Source: Bacteroidetes bacterium GWF2_38_335 (lineage in GTDB: Bacteria; Bacteroidota; Bacteroidia; Bacteroidales; GWF2-38-335). From it: a stretch of 64,000 nucleotides of DNA. Both the position numbers and the translations under genes were made by a program. How positions within the stretch are numbered: position 1 is the stretch's first letter; the number at the start of each line of letters is the position of its first letter. This document shows, one piece after another, positions 15,559 to 24,720 of this stretch. The notes below the pieces were generated by a model. That model did not search any database. It was not told where the DNA came from and saw only the letters and a list, made by a program, of their open reading frames with translations. The stretch spans positions 48,045 to 112,044 of the forward strand of contig MEOH01000015.1 of assembly GCA_001769535.1 (NCBI GenBank). The letters run 5' to 3'.

Positions 15559-18201
15559 ATGTATAGAGCATTCTTTATATCAATTCTTATTATTTTCTCG
15601 GCACTGCTGCTGTCTGAGTCAGCAAATGCGCAAGGCTTGCTTGAGAAAAAGGTAAGCCTTGATATGGAAAATGTGACTGTTGAAATTGTATTGAATGAAA
15701 TTACCAACCAAACAGGAGTTCATTTTTCCTTTTCAAACAACCATGTTAATGCAGGTGATATTGTATCTGTAAAAGTTCGCAACAAGTCAGTTAAAACCGT
15801 TCTTGAAAAAGTATTCGATGGTAAAAAACTTCATTTTACTGAAGTAGAAAGCCAGATCGTAATAAAAAAGAAAAAAGACTATGAAGTAACGTACAAAAAC
15901 GGCAAATTCACCGTTTCCGGATTTATCAAGGACAAGACTGCTGGTGAAACACTTATTGGCGCAAGTGTTTATGCGAAAGAAACCAATACGGGAACCACAA
16001 CCAACGAGTACGGATTTTATTCATTGACGCTTAATGCAGGGGAATATTATCTGGTTATTTCATTTTTGGGTTATGAAGATCTCATTATTCCATTGATTTT
16101 GGATAAGAACCAGACTATTTCAAGAAACCTTAGTATAAAAAGTGAATACATTCAAGTTGTAGAAGTAAATGCAGAAAACGAAAACAAATTAATTGAAAAA
16201 AGTATAATCGGCGAAGTGGAGATGAAACCATCTGAGCTAAAGACTATTCCTGGTTTTATGGGCGAAAAGGATATTATCAAATCCCTGCAAATGATTCCGG
16301 GCATTAAAAGTTATGGCGATGGCTCTTCATTTTTCTATGTTCGTGGGGGCGACCGTGACCAAAATCTTATCCTTATTGATGATGCCCCGGTGTTTAACCC
16401 TTCGCATTTACTTGGTTTCTACACATCTTTTATTCCTGAAGCCACTAAGGATGTAAAAGTGTATAAAGGCGATCTGCCTGTAAAATACGGAGGCAGATTG
16501 TCTTCGGTATTGGAAATCAGAACCAAAGACGGGAACATGAACACCATAAGCGGTTCAGGAAGTCTTGGTGCATTTACAAGCAGAATAACCATTGAAGGTC
16601 CGATAAAAAAGGAAAAGAGTTCATTCTTTACTTCATACCGGAGGTCAAATTTGAACTGGCTTCTGAATAATTCAAGTAACAATACCAATATTTATTTTTC
16701 AGACTTTAATTATAAAATCAATTTTACCCTGAACAGCAATAACAGGTTGTTTTTCAGTGGTTATAACGGAAATGATGAGATGATGATGGATGATAATTTT
16801 GGTATAAAATGGAAAAACAATGCCTTTACTTTAAGATGGAACCATATTTTCAATGACCGGCTTTTTTCCAATACAACCCTGACAACCAGTTCTTACAATT
16901 ATTTTCTGATTATTTCGGAAGCCGACACTTCATACTGGAACTCAAGCATTAGCAATGTATCCGTGAAAAGCGATCTCACCTTTTTCCATAATCCCGGGAT
17001 AAAACAGACCTTTGGGGTTTTCCTTGGAGGATATTATTTTAACCCGGGCGAGTACATTGAACGCTCGAATCCAATGAACGAACTGCGTTTTGGATTCAGT
17101 GAGTATTACACAAAAAACTCGGCTGAACTGGGTGTGTATCACGGTATAGAATTTGAACCTGCGAAAAATCTGAATATGAATGCAGGTTACCGCCTTACCA
17201 ACTGGCTGAATATTGGTCCGGCAACCGAATACAAATACAACAACATATACGAAGTAAGTGGAGTAAAAGAGTACACATCAACTTCAAGTTATCACTCATA
17301 TGGTGGATTTGAACCGCGTATATCTGCAAACTACAAACTAAATGGTAAATCTTCGGTAAAAGCCGGCTATTCAAGAACGCTGCAATATCTTCAGGTGCTC
17401 TCGAACTCAATTAGTCCTTTTACTTCTCTGGAAATATGGCTGCCAGCCGGACCATACATCCAACCACAGAAAGCCAATCAATATTCGGCAGGTTATTTCA
17501 GAAAAATTAAAAACCCGGCACTGGATGTTTCTGCCGAGTTGTTTTACAAACGCATGAAAAACCAGATTGACTATACCGACCATGCCAATATGTTGCTTAA
17601 TCCATATATCGAGGCAGAGCTGAGATTCGGAACAGCATTTTCCTATGGTCTTGAAATTTTTGTGCGTAAAGAAACCGGAAAACTTACCGGATGGTTCGGT
17701 TACACCTATTCCAAAACCAGAAAAACCATTAAGAATATAAATAACGACAAACCCTTTGCTCCTTTTTATGACAGGCCGCATGATATTACACTTAATCTTG
17801 CCTATACGCTTAATAAAAGGTGGACTTTTTCAGCATCATGGGTTTACTCAACAGGAAGTGCAATAAGTTTGCCGATCGGTTTCTTTAACTACCAGGGAAT
17901 TACCTTGCCAATTTACGGAGAAAAGAATAATGCCCGTCTGCCCGACTATCACAGACTGGATCTGGCAGTGGTCCTGAACCTGAATCCCAAATCGGAAAAA
18001 CGTTTTAAGCATAACATCAGTTTATCATTATATAATGCGTATTGGAGAAAGAATCTTTTTTCAATCAATTATAATAAATTATTGCTGAACGATGGTTCAA
18101 TTGTTATTCCATCAGACATGTACAAAGCATCGGATTTGGTTCCCACAAGTAAGTACATGACCGGAATTTTGCCTGCAATATCATATAATCTGAATTTCTG
18201 A
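15559..18201 (+). CDS. TonB-dependent outer-membrane receptor with STN signalling domain
   Basis: An 880-residue outer-membrane receptor for an unidentified ligand. In order: signal peptide 1-25 (ends ANAQG); STN (secretin/TonB short N-terminal) domain about 32-105, which in FecA-type receptors contacts FecR; carboxypeptidase-like domain about 113-195; plug about 212-325 with FFYVRGGDRDQNLILIDDAP; then a 22-strand-type barrel ending in Phe (SYNLNF). The STN domain and the FecI/FecR genes upstream indicate ligand-dependent signalling. Its stop overlaps the start of the next gene by one base. A TATCTTTA near 15543 could give extra transcription. Confidence 0.92.
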   Translation: MYRAFFISILIIFSALLLSESANAQGLLEKKVSLDMENVTVEIVLNEITNQTGVHFSFSNNHVNAGDIVSVKVRNKSVKTVLEKVFDGKKLHFTEVESQIVIKKKKDYEVTYKNGKFTVSGFIKDKTAGETLIGASVYAKETNTGTTTNEYGFYSLTLNAGEYYLVISFLGYEDLIIPLILDKNQTISRNLSIKSEYIQVVEVNAENENKLIEKSIIGEVEMKPSELKTIPGFMGEKDIIKSLQMIPGIKSYGDGSSFFYVRGGDRDQNLILIDDAPVFNPSHLLGFYTSFIPEATKDVKVYKGDLPVKYGGRLSSVLEIRTKDGNMNTISGSGSLGAFTSRITIEGPIKKEKSSFFTSYRRSNLNWLLNNSSNNTNIYFSDFNYKINFTLNSNNRLFFSGYNGNDEMMMDDNFGIKWKNNAFTLRWNHIFNDRLFSNTTLTTSSYNYFLIISEADTSYWNSSISNVSVKSDLTFFHNPGIKQTFGVFLGGYYFNPGEYIERSNPMNELRFGFSEYYTKNSAELGVYHGIEFEPAKNLNMNAGYRLTNWLNIGPATEYKYNNIYEVSGVKEYTSTSSYHSYGGFEPRISANYKLNGKSSVKAGYSRTLQYLQVLSNSISPFTSLEIWLPAGPYIQPQKANQYSAGYFRKIKNPALDVSAELFYKRMKNQIDYTDHANMLLNPYIEAELRFGTAFSYGLEIFVRKETGKLTGWFGYTYSKTRKTIKNINNDKPFAPFYDRPHDITLNLAYTLNKRWTFSASWVYSTGSAISLPIGFFNYQGITLPIYGEKNNARLPDYHRLDLAVVLNLNPKSEKRFKHNISLSLYNAYWRKNLFSINYNKLLLNDGSIVIPSDMYKASDLVPTSKYMTGILPAISYNLNF

Positions 18202-19010
18202 TGAAAAGATATTTATTATACATATTGGTTTTTTTCACCATCACATCTTGTGAGGAGTTGTATGACCTTGAGCCGGCTGAGGAAACTCCCGACCTGATTG
18301 TCGTTGACGGCATCATCACAAATGAAAAAACCCGGCATGAAATAAAAATTTCACTTCCCTCCGCTTCCATTAATGTTGAAAACGAACCTGTTAAAGGAGC
18401 CATCGTTTTCATAAGCAACGAAGATACAACTTTTCTTTTGTCAGAATCAAACTCTAAACCCGGTGTTTATTTGACCGATTCCATTCGATGCTATACAGGA
18501 AAAAATTATCAGTTATCCATTTCGTATAAAGGGCAATCCTATCTGGCCATCACAAAGATGATCCCTGTAAGTCCGTTTGTTCCACTTACTTTTGCAAAGA
18601 AAAACAGTACCGAGAATTTATACTACGCTTTGCCATATCTTGGAAGTGAAGAGCCGGCAATGTTTGAGATAACTGCTGACTGGCGGCATATAGGGCCCAT
18701 GAACGAGAACGACACAATTATGATGGCAAGGATATTATATTACAATCTTAAAACCATTGATGTACCTGAGGTTTTTGCAGCCGGACAGGAGACTGTATTC
18801 TTTCCGGCAGGAACAATTATCACTGAAAAAAAATATTCTCTGAATGATACCCATGCTGCCTTTTTAAGATCACTTTTGCTTGAATCGGCATGGACAGGGG
18901 GCAATTTTGATGCTACCCATGCCAATCTCCTGACTAATTTAAGCGATGGGGCAATTGGATATTTCGGAGCCTGCAACGTGCTTGTAGACACGATTTACGT
19001 CACTCCCTAA
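18201..19010 (+). CDS. DUF4249-type surface lipoprotein partnered with the TonB receptor
   Basis: A 269-residue lipoprotein with signal MKRYLLYILVFFTITSC and an acidic stretch after the Cys (EELYDLEPAEE), suggesting outer-membrane surface location. The following beta-sandwich region with PDLIVVDGIITNEK and the later half with AAGQETVFFPAGTIITEK fit the DUF4249 family, which almost always sits directly after a TonB receptor in Bacteroidota and is presumed to help bind ligand. The one-base overlap with the receptor gene suggests translational coupling. The ligand is unknown. Confidence 0.85.
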   Translation: MKRYLLYILVFFTITSCEELYDLEPAEETPDLIVVDGIITNEKTRHEIKISLPSASINVENEPVKGAIVFISNEDTTFLLSESNSKPGVYLTDSIRCYTGKNYQLSISYKGQSYLAITKMIPVSPFVPLTFAKKNSTENLYYALPYLGSEEPAMFEITADWRHIGPMNENDTIMMARILYYNLKTIDVPEVFAAGQETVFFPAGTIITEKKYSLNDTHAAFLRSLLLESAWTGGNFDATHANLLTNLSDGAIGYFGACNVLVDTIYVTP

Positions 19011-19102
19011 ATAACCCCAATCAATTTTACCTCTTTTTGTATTTTTATACGAAACGTCTGTTTAACAAGCACGAAATTTTCGGAGATAAATCTGAAAAAA
19101 AA

Positions 19103-19110
19103 TATCTTTG
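19103..19110 (+). promoter_or_regulatory. Candidate promoter of the M16 peptidase gene
   Basis: TATCTTTG is a perfect -7 box, 23 bases before the ATG; TTTT around 19077-19080 is the only -33 candidate. Confidence 0.45.
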
Positions 19111-19133
19111 TAACCAAACAAAACCATAAAACA

Positions 19134-21929
19134 ATGAAGTCAATTTTAACATTAAGCGCTCTCTTAATTTTACTTAACTGCATTTATTCACAGGAATACA
19201 AACTAACCGATCCCATTCCTATCGATCCTGATGTAAAAATCGGAAAACTTGAAAATGGGATGACCTATTACATCAGAAAAAACCTGAAACCTGAAAAAAG
19301 GGCTGAGTTTTTCCTTGTTGTTAATGCCGGTGCCATTCAGGAAGATGACGATCAAAACGGACTGGCCCATTTTGCCGAACACATGGCTTTTAACGGAACA
19401 AAAAACTTCAAAAAACATCAGATAATCAATTATCTGCAGTCTATTGGAATGAAATTCGGACCTGAAATCAATGCATTTACCAGTTTTGATGTCACCAATT
19501 ACATGTTGCAGAAGGTACCCACTGAAGAAAAAGCCAACATTGACACTGCACTGATGGTTTTGTACGACTGGTCATACAATGTTAGTTTCGAAAACGAGGA
19601 AATTGACAATGAAAGAGGTGTTATCCATGAAGAATGGCGCACCGGAAGTGGACCCGACTACAGAATGAGTCTGGTTACCGACAAAATAACCCTTGATGGG
19701 TCAAAATATGCAAAACGTGATGTGATAGGAGACATCAATATTATTGATAAAGGAAAATACGAAGTATTCAAACGTTTTTACCAGGACTGGTATCGCCCCG
19801 ACCTTCAGGCAATTGTAATTATCGGCGACATTGATGTAGCTGAAATGGAAAAAAAGGTTAAAGACTTGTTTTCCAAAACCCCAAAAGCCGAAAAACCAAG
19901 AAAAAGGGAATATTTTGAAGTCCCTGATCATTTGGGAATGAGAATTGCCATTGCAAAAGATGCCGAAGCACAGATGACCACCGTGGAAGTAACCTATAAA
20001 CACAACCCCACTAAAGATAAAACCACTTTGGCTTACTTAAGGGAAAGTCTGAAAGTTCGACTTTTCAACGAATTGCTCAACAACAGACTTGAAGAATACA
20101 CCCAAAAACCGGATGCCGCCTTTTCAATGGCGTTTGGCCGATATGGTTCATTGCGTGTAACCAAGGATGCTTTTACTACCTCGGCTTATGCAGGTAATAA
20201 CAAGGCAATTGCAAGTTTTGAAATTATCCTGACTGAACACAAACGAATTAAACAGTTTGGTTTTACCGCAAATGAGCTTGATAATGCAAAAAAGGAGGTT
20301 TTAAAAGGACTTGAAAGATCTTTCAGGGAAAAAGATAAAAATGAATCCACAAGGTATGCATGGCAATATTATAGCCATTTTCTTGAAAACAATCCCATCC
20401 CCAGTGCCGATTTCAGTTATCAGTTTAACTCCAAAATGCTTCCCCAGGTTACACTTGCAGAAGTAAATGAACTGGGTAAAAAACTCATTACCGATGACAA
20501 TATGTTTGTGGTAATTACCGGTCCCGACAATCCCGCCATTACCATACCAACCGAAGAAGAAGTTAAAAAAACAGCAAGCAAGGTTAGCGCAGCCAAGGTT
20601 GAGCCGTATAAAGATATTGTTATTGACAAGCCTCTGATTCAAACCATGCCCGCTCCGGGAAAAATTGAATCAACTGTCGAAAATAAAGAATTTGGCTATA
20701 CCGAATTCACGCTAAGCAATGGAGCCAAGGTAATTGTCAAAAAAACCGACTATAAAGCCGATGAAATATCATTCAAATGCTTTAGTCCGGGCGGCTACTC
20801 ACTATACGGTCAGGATGATGATGTTTCTGCACGAATTGCAACCGGAGTACTCAATGAATCAGGATTGGGCGATTTTTCAAAAATTGAACTTTCAAAACTT
20901 CTAAGTGCAAGAATTATCAGACTGAACCCCGGAATTGGTGAACTTTACGAAAGGATGAACGGTTCAACCAGACCAGAAGACCTTTCCACCATGCTCGAAA
21001 TGATTTACCTGTATTTTACCAATCCTAAATTTTCACAGGAAGGATTTGACTTATATGTAAGCAAGCAGAAAACCTTCCTTGAAAACAAAAAACTTGATCC
21101 GGAAAATGCTTTCAGAGATACCGTTGCCGTTACCCTTTCCCAAAATCATCCCAGACAAAGACCATGGTCAGTTGAATTGTACAGTGAAGCCAAACTTGAC
21201 CGGATGGAAAAAATTTATAAGGAAAGATTCAGCAATGCCGGTGAATTCACCTTTATTTTTGTTGGAAATATTGATCCGGAGCAAGCAAAACCTCTTTTTG
21301 AAAAATATATTGGTTCCATTAAAGGTGAAAAGAAATCTGAGAACTGGAAGGATCTCGGAATCAATGCACCCGAAAAAACAATTAAAAAAGTTGTTAAAAA
21401 GCCAATGAAGGTGGCAAAAGGAACTGTGGCCGTTTTTTACAAAGGATCGATTGAGTACAATCTCAAAAACGATGTGATTCTTTCTGTATTAAATGATGTG
21501 CTTGATGTGAGATACACCGAAACCATCAGGGAAGAACAGAGCGGAACTTATGGCGTTGGGGTAAATGCTTATCTTGAAAAAACACCAAAAGAAGAATTTG
21601 CGGTTTCCATAGGTTTTGATTGTGATCCGGCAAATGCTGAAAAATTGGTTAGTATAGTTTATGATGAAATAAACAAATTGAAAACCAACGGACCAGAACA
21701 GAAATATATTGACAACTGCATCAAAAACAAGATCAAGGAGCTGGAAGAAAACAAAAAACAGAATAATTTCTGGATGAACTGCCTTGAATCTATTTATCTT
21801 AAAGAGAACCATTATATGGCTTCTGATTACCTCACCATCCTAAATGCTGTAACCATTGAGGACGTTAAAAATATGGCCAACAAAATTTTCAAGGATAATA
21901 ATCTTGAGTTCATGTTGTTGCCTGAGTAG
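19134..21929 (+). CDS. M16-family zinc peptidase (pitrilysin-like), exported
   Basis: A 931-residue exported peptidase. Signal peptide about 1-20 (ends CIYSQ). The inverted zinc motif HxxEH is at His79-Phe-Ala-Glu82-His83, with the third ligand Glu160 in NERGVIHEEW, 76 residues on. Four M16 half-domains follow; the second part, from about residue 520 (FTLSNGAKVIVKKTDYKADE), lacks the zinc motif, as is usual. The protein probably sits in the periplasm and degrades small proteins or peptides. A clear terminator follows, and a promoter precedes, so it is likely monocistronic. Confidence 0.92.
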   Translation: MKSILTLSALLILLNCIYSQEYKLTDPIPIDPDVKIGKLENGMTYYIRKNLKPEKRAEFFLVVNAGAIQEDDDQNGLAHFAEHMAFNGTKNFKKHQIINYLQSIGMKFGPEINAFTSFDVTNYMLQKVPTEEKANIDTALMVLYDWSYNVSFENEEIDNERGVIHEEWRTGSGPDYRMSLVTDKITLDGSKYAKRDVIGDINIIDKGKYEVFKRFYQDWYRPDLQAIVIIGDIDVAEMEKKVKDLFSKTPKAEKPRKREYFEVPDHLGMRIAIAKDAEAQMTTVEVTYKHNPTKDKTTLAYLRESLKVRLFNELLNNRLEEYTQKPDAAFSMAFGRYGSLRVTKDAFTTSAYAGNNKAIASFEIILTEHKRIKQFGFTANELDNAKKEVLKGLERSFREKDKNESTRYAWQYYSHFLENNPIPSADFSYQFNSKMLPQVTLAEVNELGKKLITDDNMFVVITGPDNPAITIPTEEEVKKTASKVSAAKVEPYKDIVIDKPLIQTMPAPGKIESTVENKEFGYTEFTLSNGAKVIVKKTDYKADEISFKCFSPGGYSLYGQDDDVSARIATGVLNESGLGDFSKIELSKLLSARIIRLNPGIGELYERMNGSTRPEDLSTMLEMIYLYFTNPKFSQEGFDLYVSKQKTFLENKKLDPENAFRDTVAVTLSQNHPRQRPWSVELYSEAKLDRMEKIYKERFSNAGEFTFIFVGNIDPEQAKPLFEKYIGSIKGEKKSENWKDLGINAPEKTIKKVVKKPMKVAKGTVAVFYKGSIEYNLKNDVILSVLNDVLDVRYTETIREEQSGTYGVGVNAYLEKTPKEEFAVSIGFDCDPANAEKLVSIVYDEINKLKTNGPEQKYIDNCIKNKIKELEENKKQNNFWMNCLESIYLKENHYMASDYLTILNAVTIEDVKNMANKIFKDNNLEFMLLPE

Positions 21930-21964
21930 TCGCCTTAATAAAGTCCAGCGACTTCATTAAAAGC

Positions 21965-22007
21965 AAAAATGTTTATTCCGGTGTTAAAACCGGGGTAAAC
22001 ATTTTTT
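21965..22007 (+). terminator. Terminator after the M16 peptidase gene
   Basis: AAAAATGTTTA (21966-21976 region) pairs with TAAACATTTTT (21996-22006) with an inner CCGGTGTTAAAACCGG stem, ending in T residues, about 36 bases after the stop. Confidence 0.75.
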
Positions 22008-22049
22008 GTTAGGATAATTTGAATGTGCTCTTTCTTTCACATATCCATA

Positions 22050-22148
22050 GCATTTTCATACATAATATTACATTTTTCTCGACCTTTTTCACGTATAAAA
22101 TCACACTTTTCTCGACCATTATTGCCCATATATTCACACTTTTCTCGA
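22050..22148. repeat. Degenerate 33-bp tandem repeat, three units
   Basis: The sequence CTTTTCTCGA or close variants ends at 22082, 22115 and 22148, exactly 33 bases apart. The units share the tail (T/C)ACA(C/T)TTTTCTCGA and a looser head rich in T and A; the second and third are most alike. There is no conserved repeat plus unique spacer structure, so it is not a CRISPR array. Confidence 0.6.
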
Positions 22149-22229
22149 TTTTTTAAATACTGATTTAATGTGATTTAGATAGTTTTTTAGTGAAATTAAT
22201 GGTGATTTTACCTTCCATTTTCAGACATA

Positions 22230-22282
22230 ATAACCATAGCCTTAGACCTTGGTTATGGAAAAGGCATGGAATGGTGCCTTAT
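22230..22282. repeat. Two adjacent hairpins downstream of the minus-strand trio
   Basis: ATAACC (22230-22235) pairs with GGTTAT (22251-22256), and AAGGCA with TGCCTT around 22260-22279. The first resembles a degraded copy of the GGCCTTAAGGCC palindrome at 59134-59157. They may act as a terminator for the genes ending at 22320, but no T tract is obvious on that strand. Confidence 0.3.
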
Positions 22283-22319
22283 GCCTTACTTATTCTTTTA
22301 TAATGAACAGTAGTAATTA

Positions 22320-22781
22320 TTATAATATTTCATTTTTCTTTAAATCGTTACTATTCACCCATTTCATTTGTTCAATGAAATAAAATTTTCCTCCACAATT
22401 GCATTTGAATTTTCCGTCGTTATATTTTTGTTTATTGCACTTATTACAAACTAGTTTTCTGGATGTCTTTAAATTATATTTCAATATAAATATAACAAGT
22501 GCAATACTAGCTGAGAATACCACATAAAAAGAAAATCTGTCTGTTATATCTATTTTTGAAGATATTGATTCATTGTTATTAGGTTTATTATCAGGAATTC
22601 TACCTTTTATTTCACCAAAATTTTGCTCAATAATAAAAATAGAAAAAAAAACAATTATAAAAGTAAATAATGATGCTTTAAATGGTTTCAAGTTTCCTAA
22701 ATAATCAACAAATGAAAATAACCAATATTGATATTTATTTTTGCCTCTTCTTAATTCTATTTTCGTTTTTCTTATATACAT
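22320..22781 (-). CDS. Membrane protein with C-terminal zinc-ribbon-like motif, unknown
   Basis: A 153-residue protein I do not recognise. It has two hydrophobic segments near residues 37-53 (FKASLFTFIIVFFSIFII) and 86-102 (FYVVFSASIALVIFIL) separated by a polar Asn-rich loop, then four Cys in the pattern CNKC-x9-CNCGG that could bind zinc. The basic N-terminus suggests a cytoplasmic start. It is last of three minus-strand genes with lower GC content than their neighbours. No function can be assigned. Confidence 0.6.
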   Translation of the reverse strand: MYIRKTKIELRRGKNKYQYWLFSFVDYLGNLKPFKASLFTFIIVFFSIFIIEQNFGEIKGRIPDNKPNNNESISSKIDITDRFSFYVVFSASIALVIFILKYNLKTSRKLVCNKCNKQKYNDGKFKCNCGGKFYFIEQMKWVNSNDLKKNEIL

Positions 22782-22792
22782 AGACTTTTTAT

Positions 22793-23305
22793 TTACAAAC
22801 TATCATTCAGATTAATAATTGTGTCATTGTATGCAAAATATTTTCCCTTTTGAAAATAATTCAAAGGCAAATTATTTAATAAAACCGTTGTTGGCAACTC
22901 TTTAAGGTTTTTGATTTTGTAAGTTAGAAGGTACAGGCAGTTGTTTTGAAACACTATTTTTTCATTAGGAATTATTCCATAAAGAAAATTTATGGTGTCA
23001 TTCTTTATTGAAACATTACCACTGAAATTTCCTTCACAATTTAAAAAAACATTTATCTTAATAGCAAGAGTATCATTTATTAATTCCCTTGAAACGATGC
23101 CAATGCTTTGTTTTTTATCTGACATGATTTCAGAATAATTGAAGTCAATAAAAATAATTGAATCCGCATTTTTTGACAAACTTGAATTTAAAAATACTCC
23201 TTCTTGATTATCAGATGAATAAATATTGTATGCAATAAAAAATAATAACAAAACAGGAAAACAAAGCATGCAATCTTTTGAAGTTCTATCGAGTCTGATT
23301 TTCAT
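22793..23305 (-). CDS. Exported or anchored hypothetical protein
   Basis: A 170-residue protein, starting at the ATG at 23305; an in-frame TTG at 23326 adds seven residues and is less likely. A hydrophobic segment at about residues 13-29 (CMLCFPVLLLFFIAYNIY) serves as signal anchor. The rest is beta-rich and Asn/Ser-rich (INVFLNCEGNFSGNVSI) with no motif I know. It lies 11 bases upstream of the zinc-ribbon membrane gene, so the two are probably cotranscribed. Confidence 0.55.
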   Translation of the reverse strand: MKIRLDRTSKDCMLCFPVLLLFFIAYNIYSSDNQEGVFLNSSLSKNADSIIFIDFNYSEIMSDKKQSIGIVSRELINDTLAIKINVFLNCEGNFSGNVSIKNDTINFLYGIIPNEKIVFQNNCLYLLTYKIKNLKELPTTVLLNNLPLNYFQKGKYFAYNDTIINLNDSL

Positions 23306-23371
23306 ATATTTTTCCTTTATATACAAATTTGTTCCATCATTTTCCGATTCCGCTATTAACTAAAGAAAGTG

Positions 23372-23899
23372 TTAAGGGGTATTCTCTTTAAACATACCAA
23401 GCTTCTTTTCAAAGCTTTTTTTCAAATTATTTCTTAAATAGTTTCCAAGAAAGAAAAAAAGCACTCCAATAATCACAAATGGTAAATACTTTGCTGTCAC
23501 GCACAATATTGTGCAAAAATAGAACTCCAGTAAACCAGCCAATGGAAGTGCATATCCAAGTATTGCAAATATAAAATTTGGACGAATGGCTACATAAATT
23601 TTATTTTGCTTGTCTTCTTCCACAATTTTGCCAATTAAATATGCCGGGGATGTTTCAAAGTTTCTTATTAATGCTCCAATTTGCCATTTACTATTTATTT
23701 TAAATTCATAATTTTCTTTGATTTTACCTGACATTTCTCTTGAATTTTCTGCTATCATTTTTTTAATTTCATTTACTATAGCTTCTTTATCCAAACTCGA
23801 TTTATAACAATATCTTCTTGCATTAAAAATTAAATCCATCATAATGTCAGATTTTTCTATGTTCTTCGTTAAATAAACTCTAACCTTTTTTACCATCAT
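23372..23899 (-). CDS. Two-pass membrane protein, unknown function
   Basis: A 175-residue protein with a helical, charged N-terminal half (about 1-100, including NARRYCYKSSLDKEAIVNEI) and two adjacent membrane segments near residues 108-128 and 132-155 (FAILGYALPLAGLLEF; YLPFVIIGVLFFFLGNYL), ending in a basic tail. It is the first of the three genes on this strand. I recognise no family. The cluster lies between conserved genes and looks like an accessory insertion. Confidence 0.55.
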   Translation of the reverse strand: MMVKKVRVYLTKNIEKSDIMMDLIFNARRYCYKSSLDKEAIVNEIKKMIAENSREMSGKIKENYEFKINSKWQIGALIRNFETSPAYLIGKIVEEDKQNKIYVAIRPNFIFAILGYALPLAGLLEFYFCTILCVTAKYLPFVIIGVLFFFLGNYLRNNLKKSFEKKLGMFKENTP

Positions 23900-24000
23900 T
23901 CTCTAAACCCCACCATCCAAAATTAATCCAATCCGACAAACTTTCCAACTACCCGCACCCAAATAATCTAACCTGCAATTGCATTTTTTAACATTTTTCT

Positions 24001-24032
24001 TTTGGAGAAAAAAATATTTCAATATACATTTG
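24001..24032 (+). promoter_or_regulatory. Promoter of the TetR/RND efflux operon
   Basis: TTTG (24001-24004), a 20-base spacer and TACATTTG (24025-24032) match the Bacteroidota consensus exactly. The predicted start falls at the left edge of the palindrome at 24041-24055. A second -7-like TATATTTG at 24070-24077 is too close to the ATG unless the message is leaderless. Confidence 0.65.
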
Positions 24033-24040
24033 TCCAAATT

Positions 24041-24055
24041 ATGACTGTTAGTCAT
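24041..24055. promoter_or_regulatory. Palindromic operator, probable TetR-family binding site
   Basis: ATGACTGTTAGTCAT is a perfect 6-base inverted repeat around GTT, of the TGAC-N-GTCA type used by many TetR-family repressors. It lies over the predicted transcription start, 27 bases before the tetR ATG, as expected for autoregulation. Confidence 0.6.
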
Positions 24056-24081
24056 TTTTTATTCTTAATTATATTTGTTGT

Positions 24082-24720
24082 ATGGGAATCATTGAACGTA
24101 AAGAACGTGAAAAAGAGCAGCGGCGCAATGACATTGTTGACGCTGCCGAAAGGGTTTTTCTGCGAAAAGGTTTTGAAAACACTACCGTTGATGATGTGGC
24201 TGCCGAGGCAGAACTGAGCAAGGGTACTGTTTATCTTTACTTTAAAAGCAAGGATGAATTGCATTACGCCATCAATCTTCGCGCTATGCAAAAGCTGAAC
24301 AAAATTATCCGTGGGGTGTATGACGAGAAAAAGGATGTGGTGGTAAACCTGGAAGCTATGGGTAATGTTTTCATCAAATTTGCAGAGGAATTCAGAATTT
24401 ACTTTGAAGCCATCCTGCATTTCAACTCAAAAAGTCTTGCAAACATTGAACCATGCATGACTCACGATTTGCTTTCGGATGAAAGTCCCATCAGTTTTCT
24501 GGTTGAACTGATAGACAAAGGAAAAAGTAAGGGTGAGATCAGATCTGACATGAATTCCATTCTGATTGTCGAACTCCTGTGGTCACAAATAATGGGTGTG
24601 CTGCAATTTGTTTTTTACAAGCAGGAATTGTTTAAAATGTTTAACATCACCAGCGAACAAGTGTTGACCGGCTTATTTGAAATTCTTAAAAACGGTGTTA
24701 GAAAATCTCTTGAAAAATGA
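24082..24720 (+). CDS. TetR/AcrR-family transcriptional regulator
   Basis: A 212-residue repressor-type regulator. The helix-turn-helix is at about residues 30-60 (TTVDDVAAEAELSKGTVYLYFKSKDE), preceded by the usual RRNDIVDAAERVFLRKGFE. The ligand-binding C-terminal part is variable. It is the first gene of the efflux operon, and its stop overlaps the next start by four bases (ATGA). The palindrome just upstream is a plausible own binding site, so it probably represses the whole operon until an unknown toxic ligand binds. Confidence 0.92.
   Translation: MGIIERKEREKEQRRNDIVDAAERVFLRKGFENTTVDDVAAEAELSKGTVYLYFKSKDELHYAINLRAMQKLNKIIRGVYDEKKDVVVNLEAMGNVFIKFAEEFRIYFEAILHFNSKSLANIEPCMTHDLLSDESPISFLVELIDKGKSKGEIRSDMNSILIVELLWSQIMGVLQFVFYKQELFKMFNITSEQVLTGLFEILKNGVRKSLEK

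Noticed and set aside
22050..22148. Possible CRISPR array
   Set aside because: Three degenerate units follow one another directly without unique spacers, and no cas gene is in the window.
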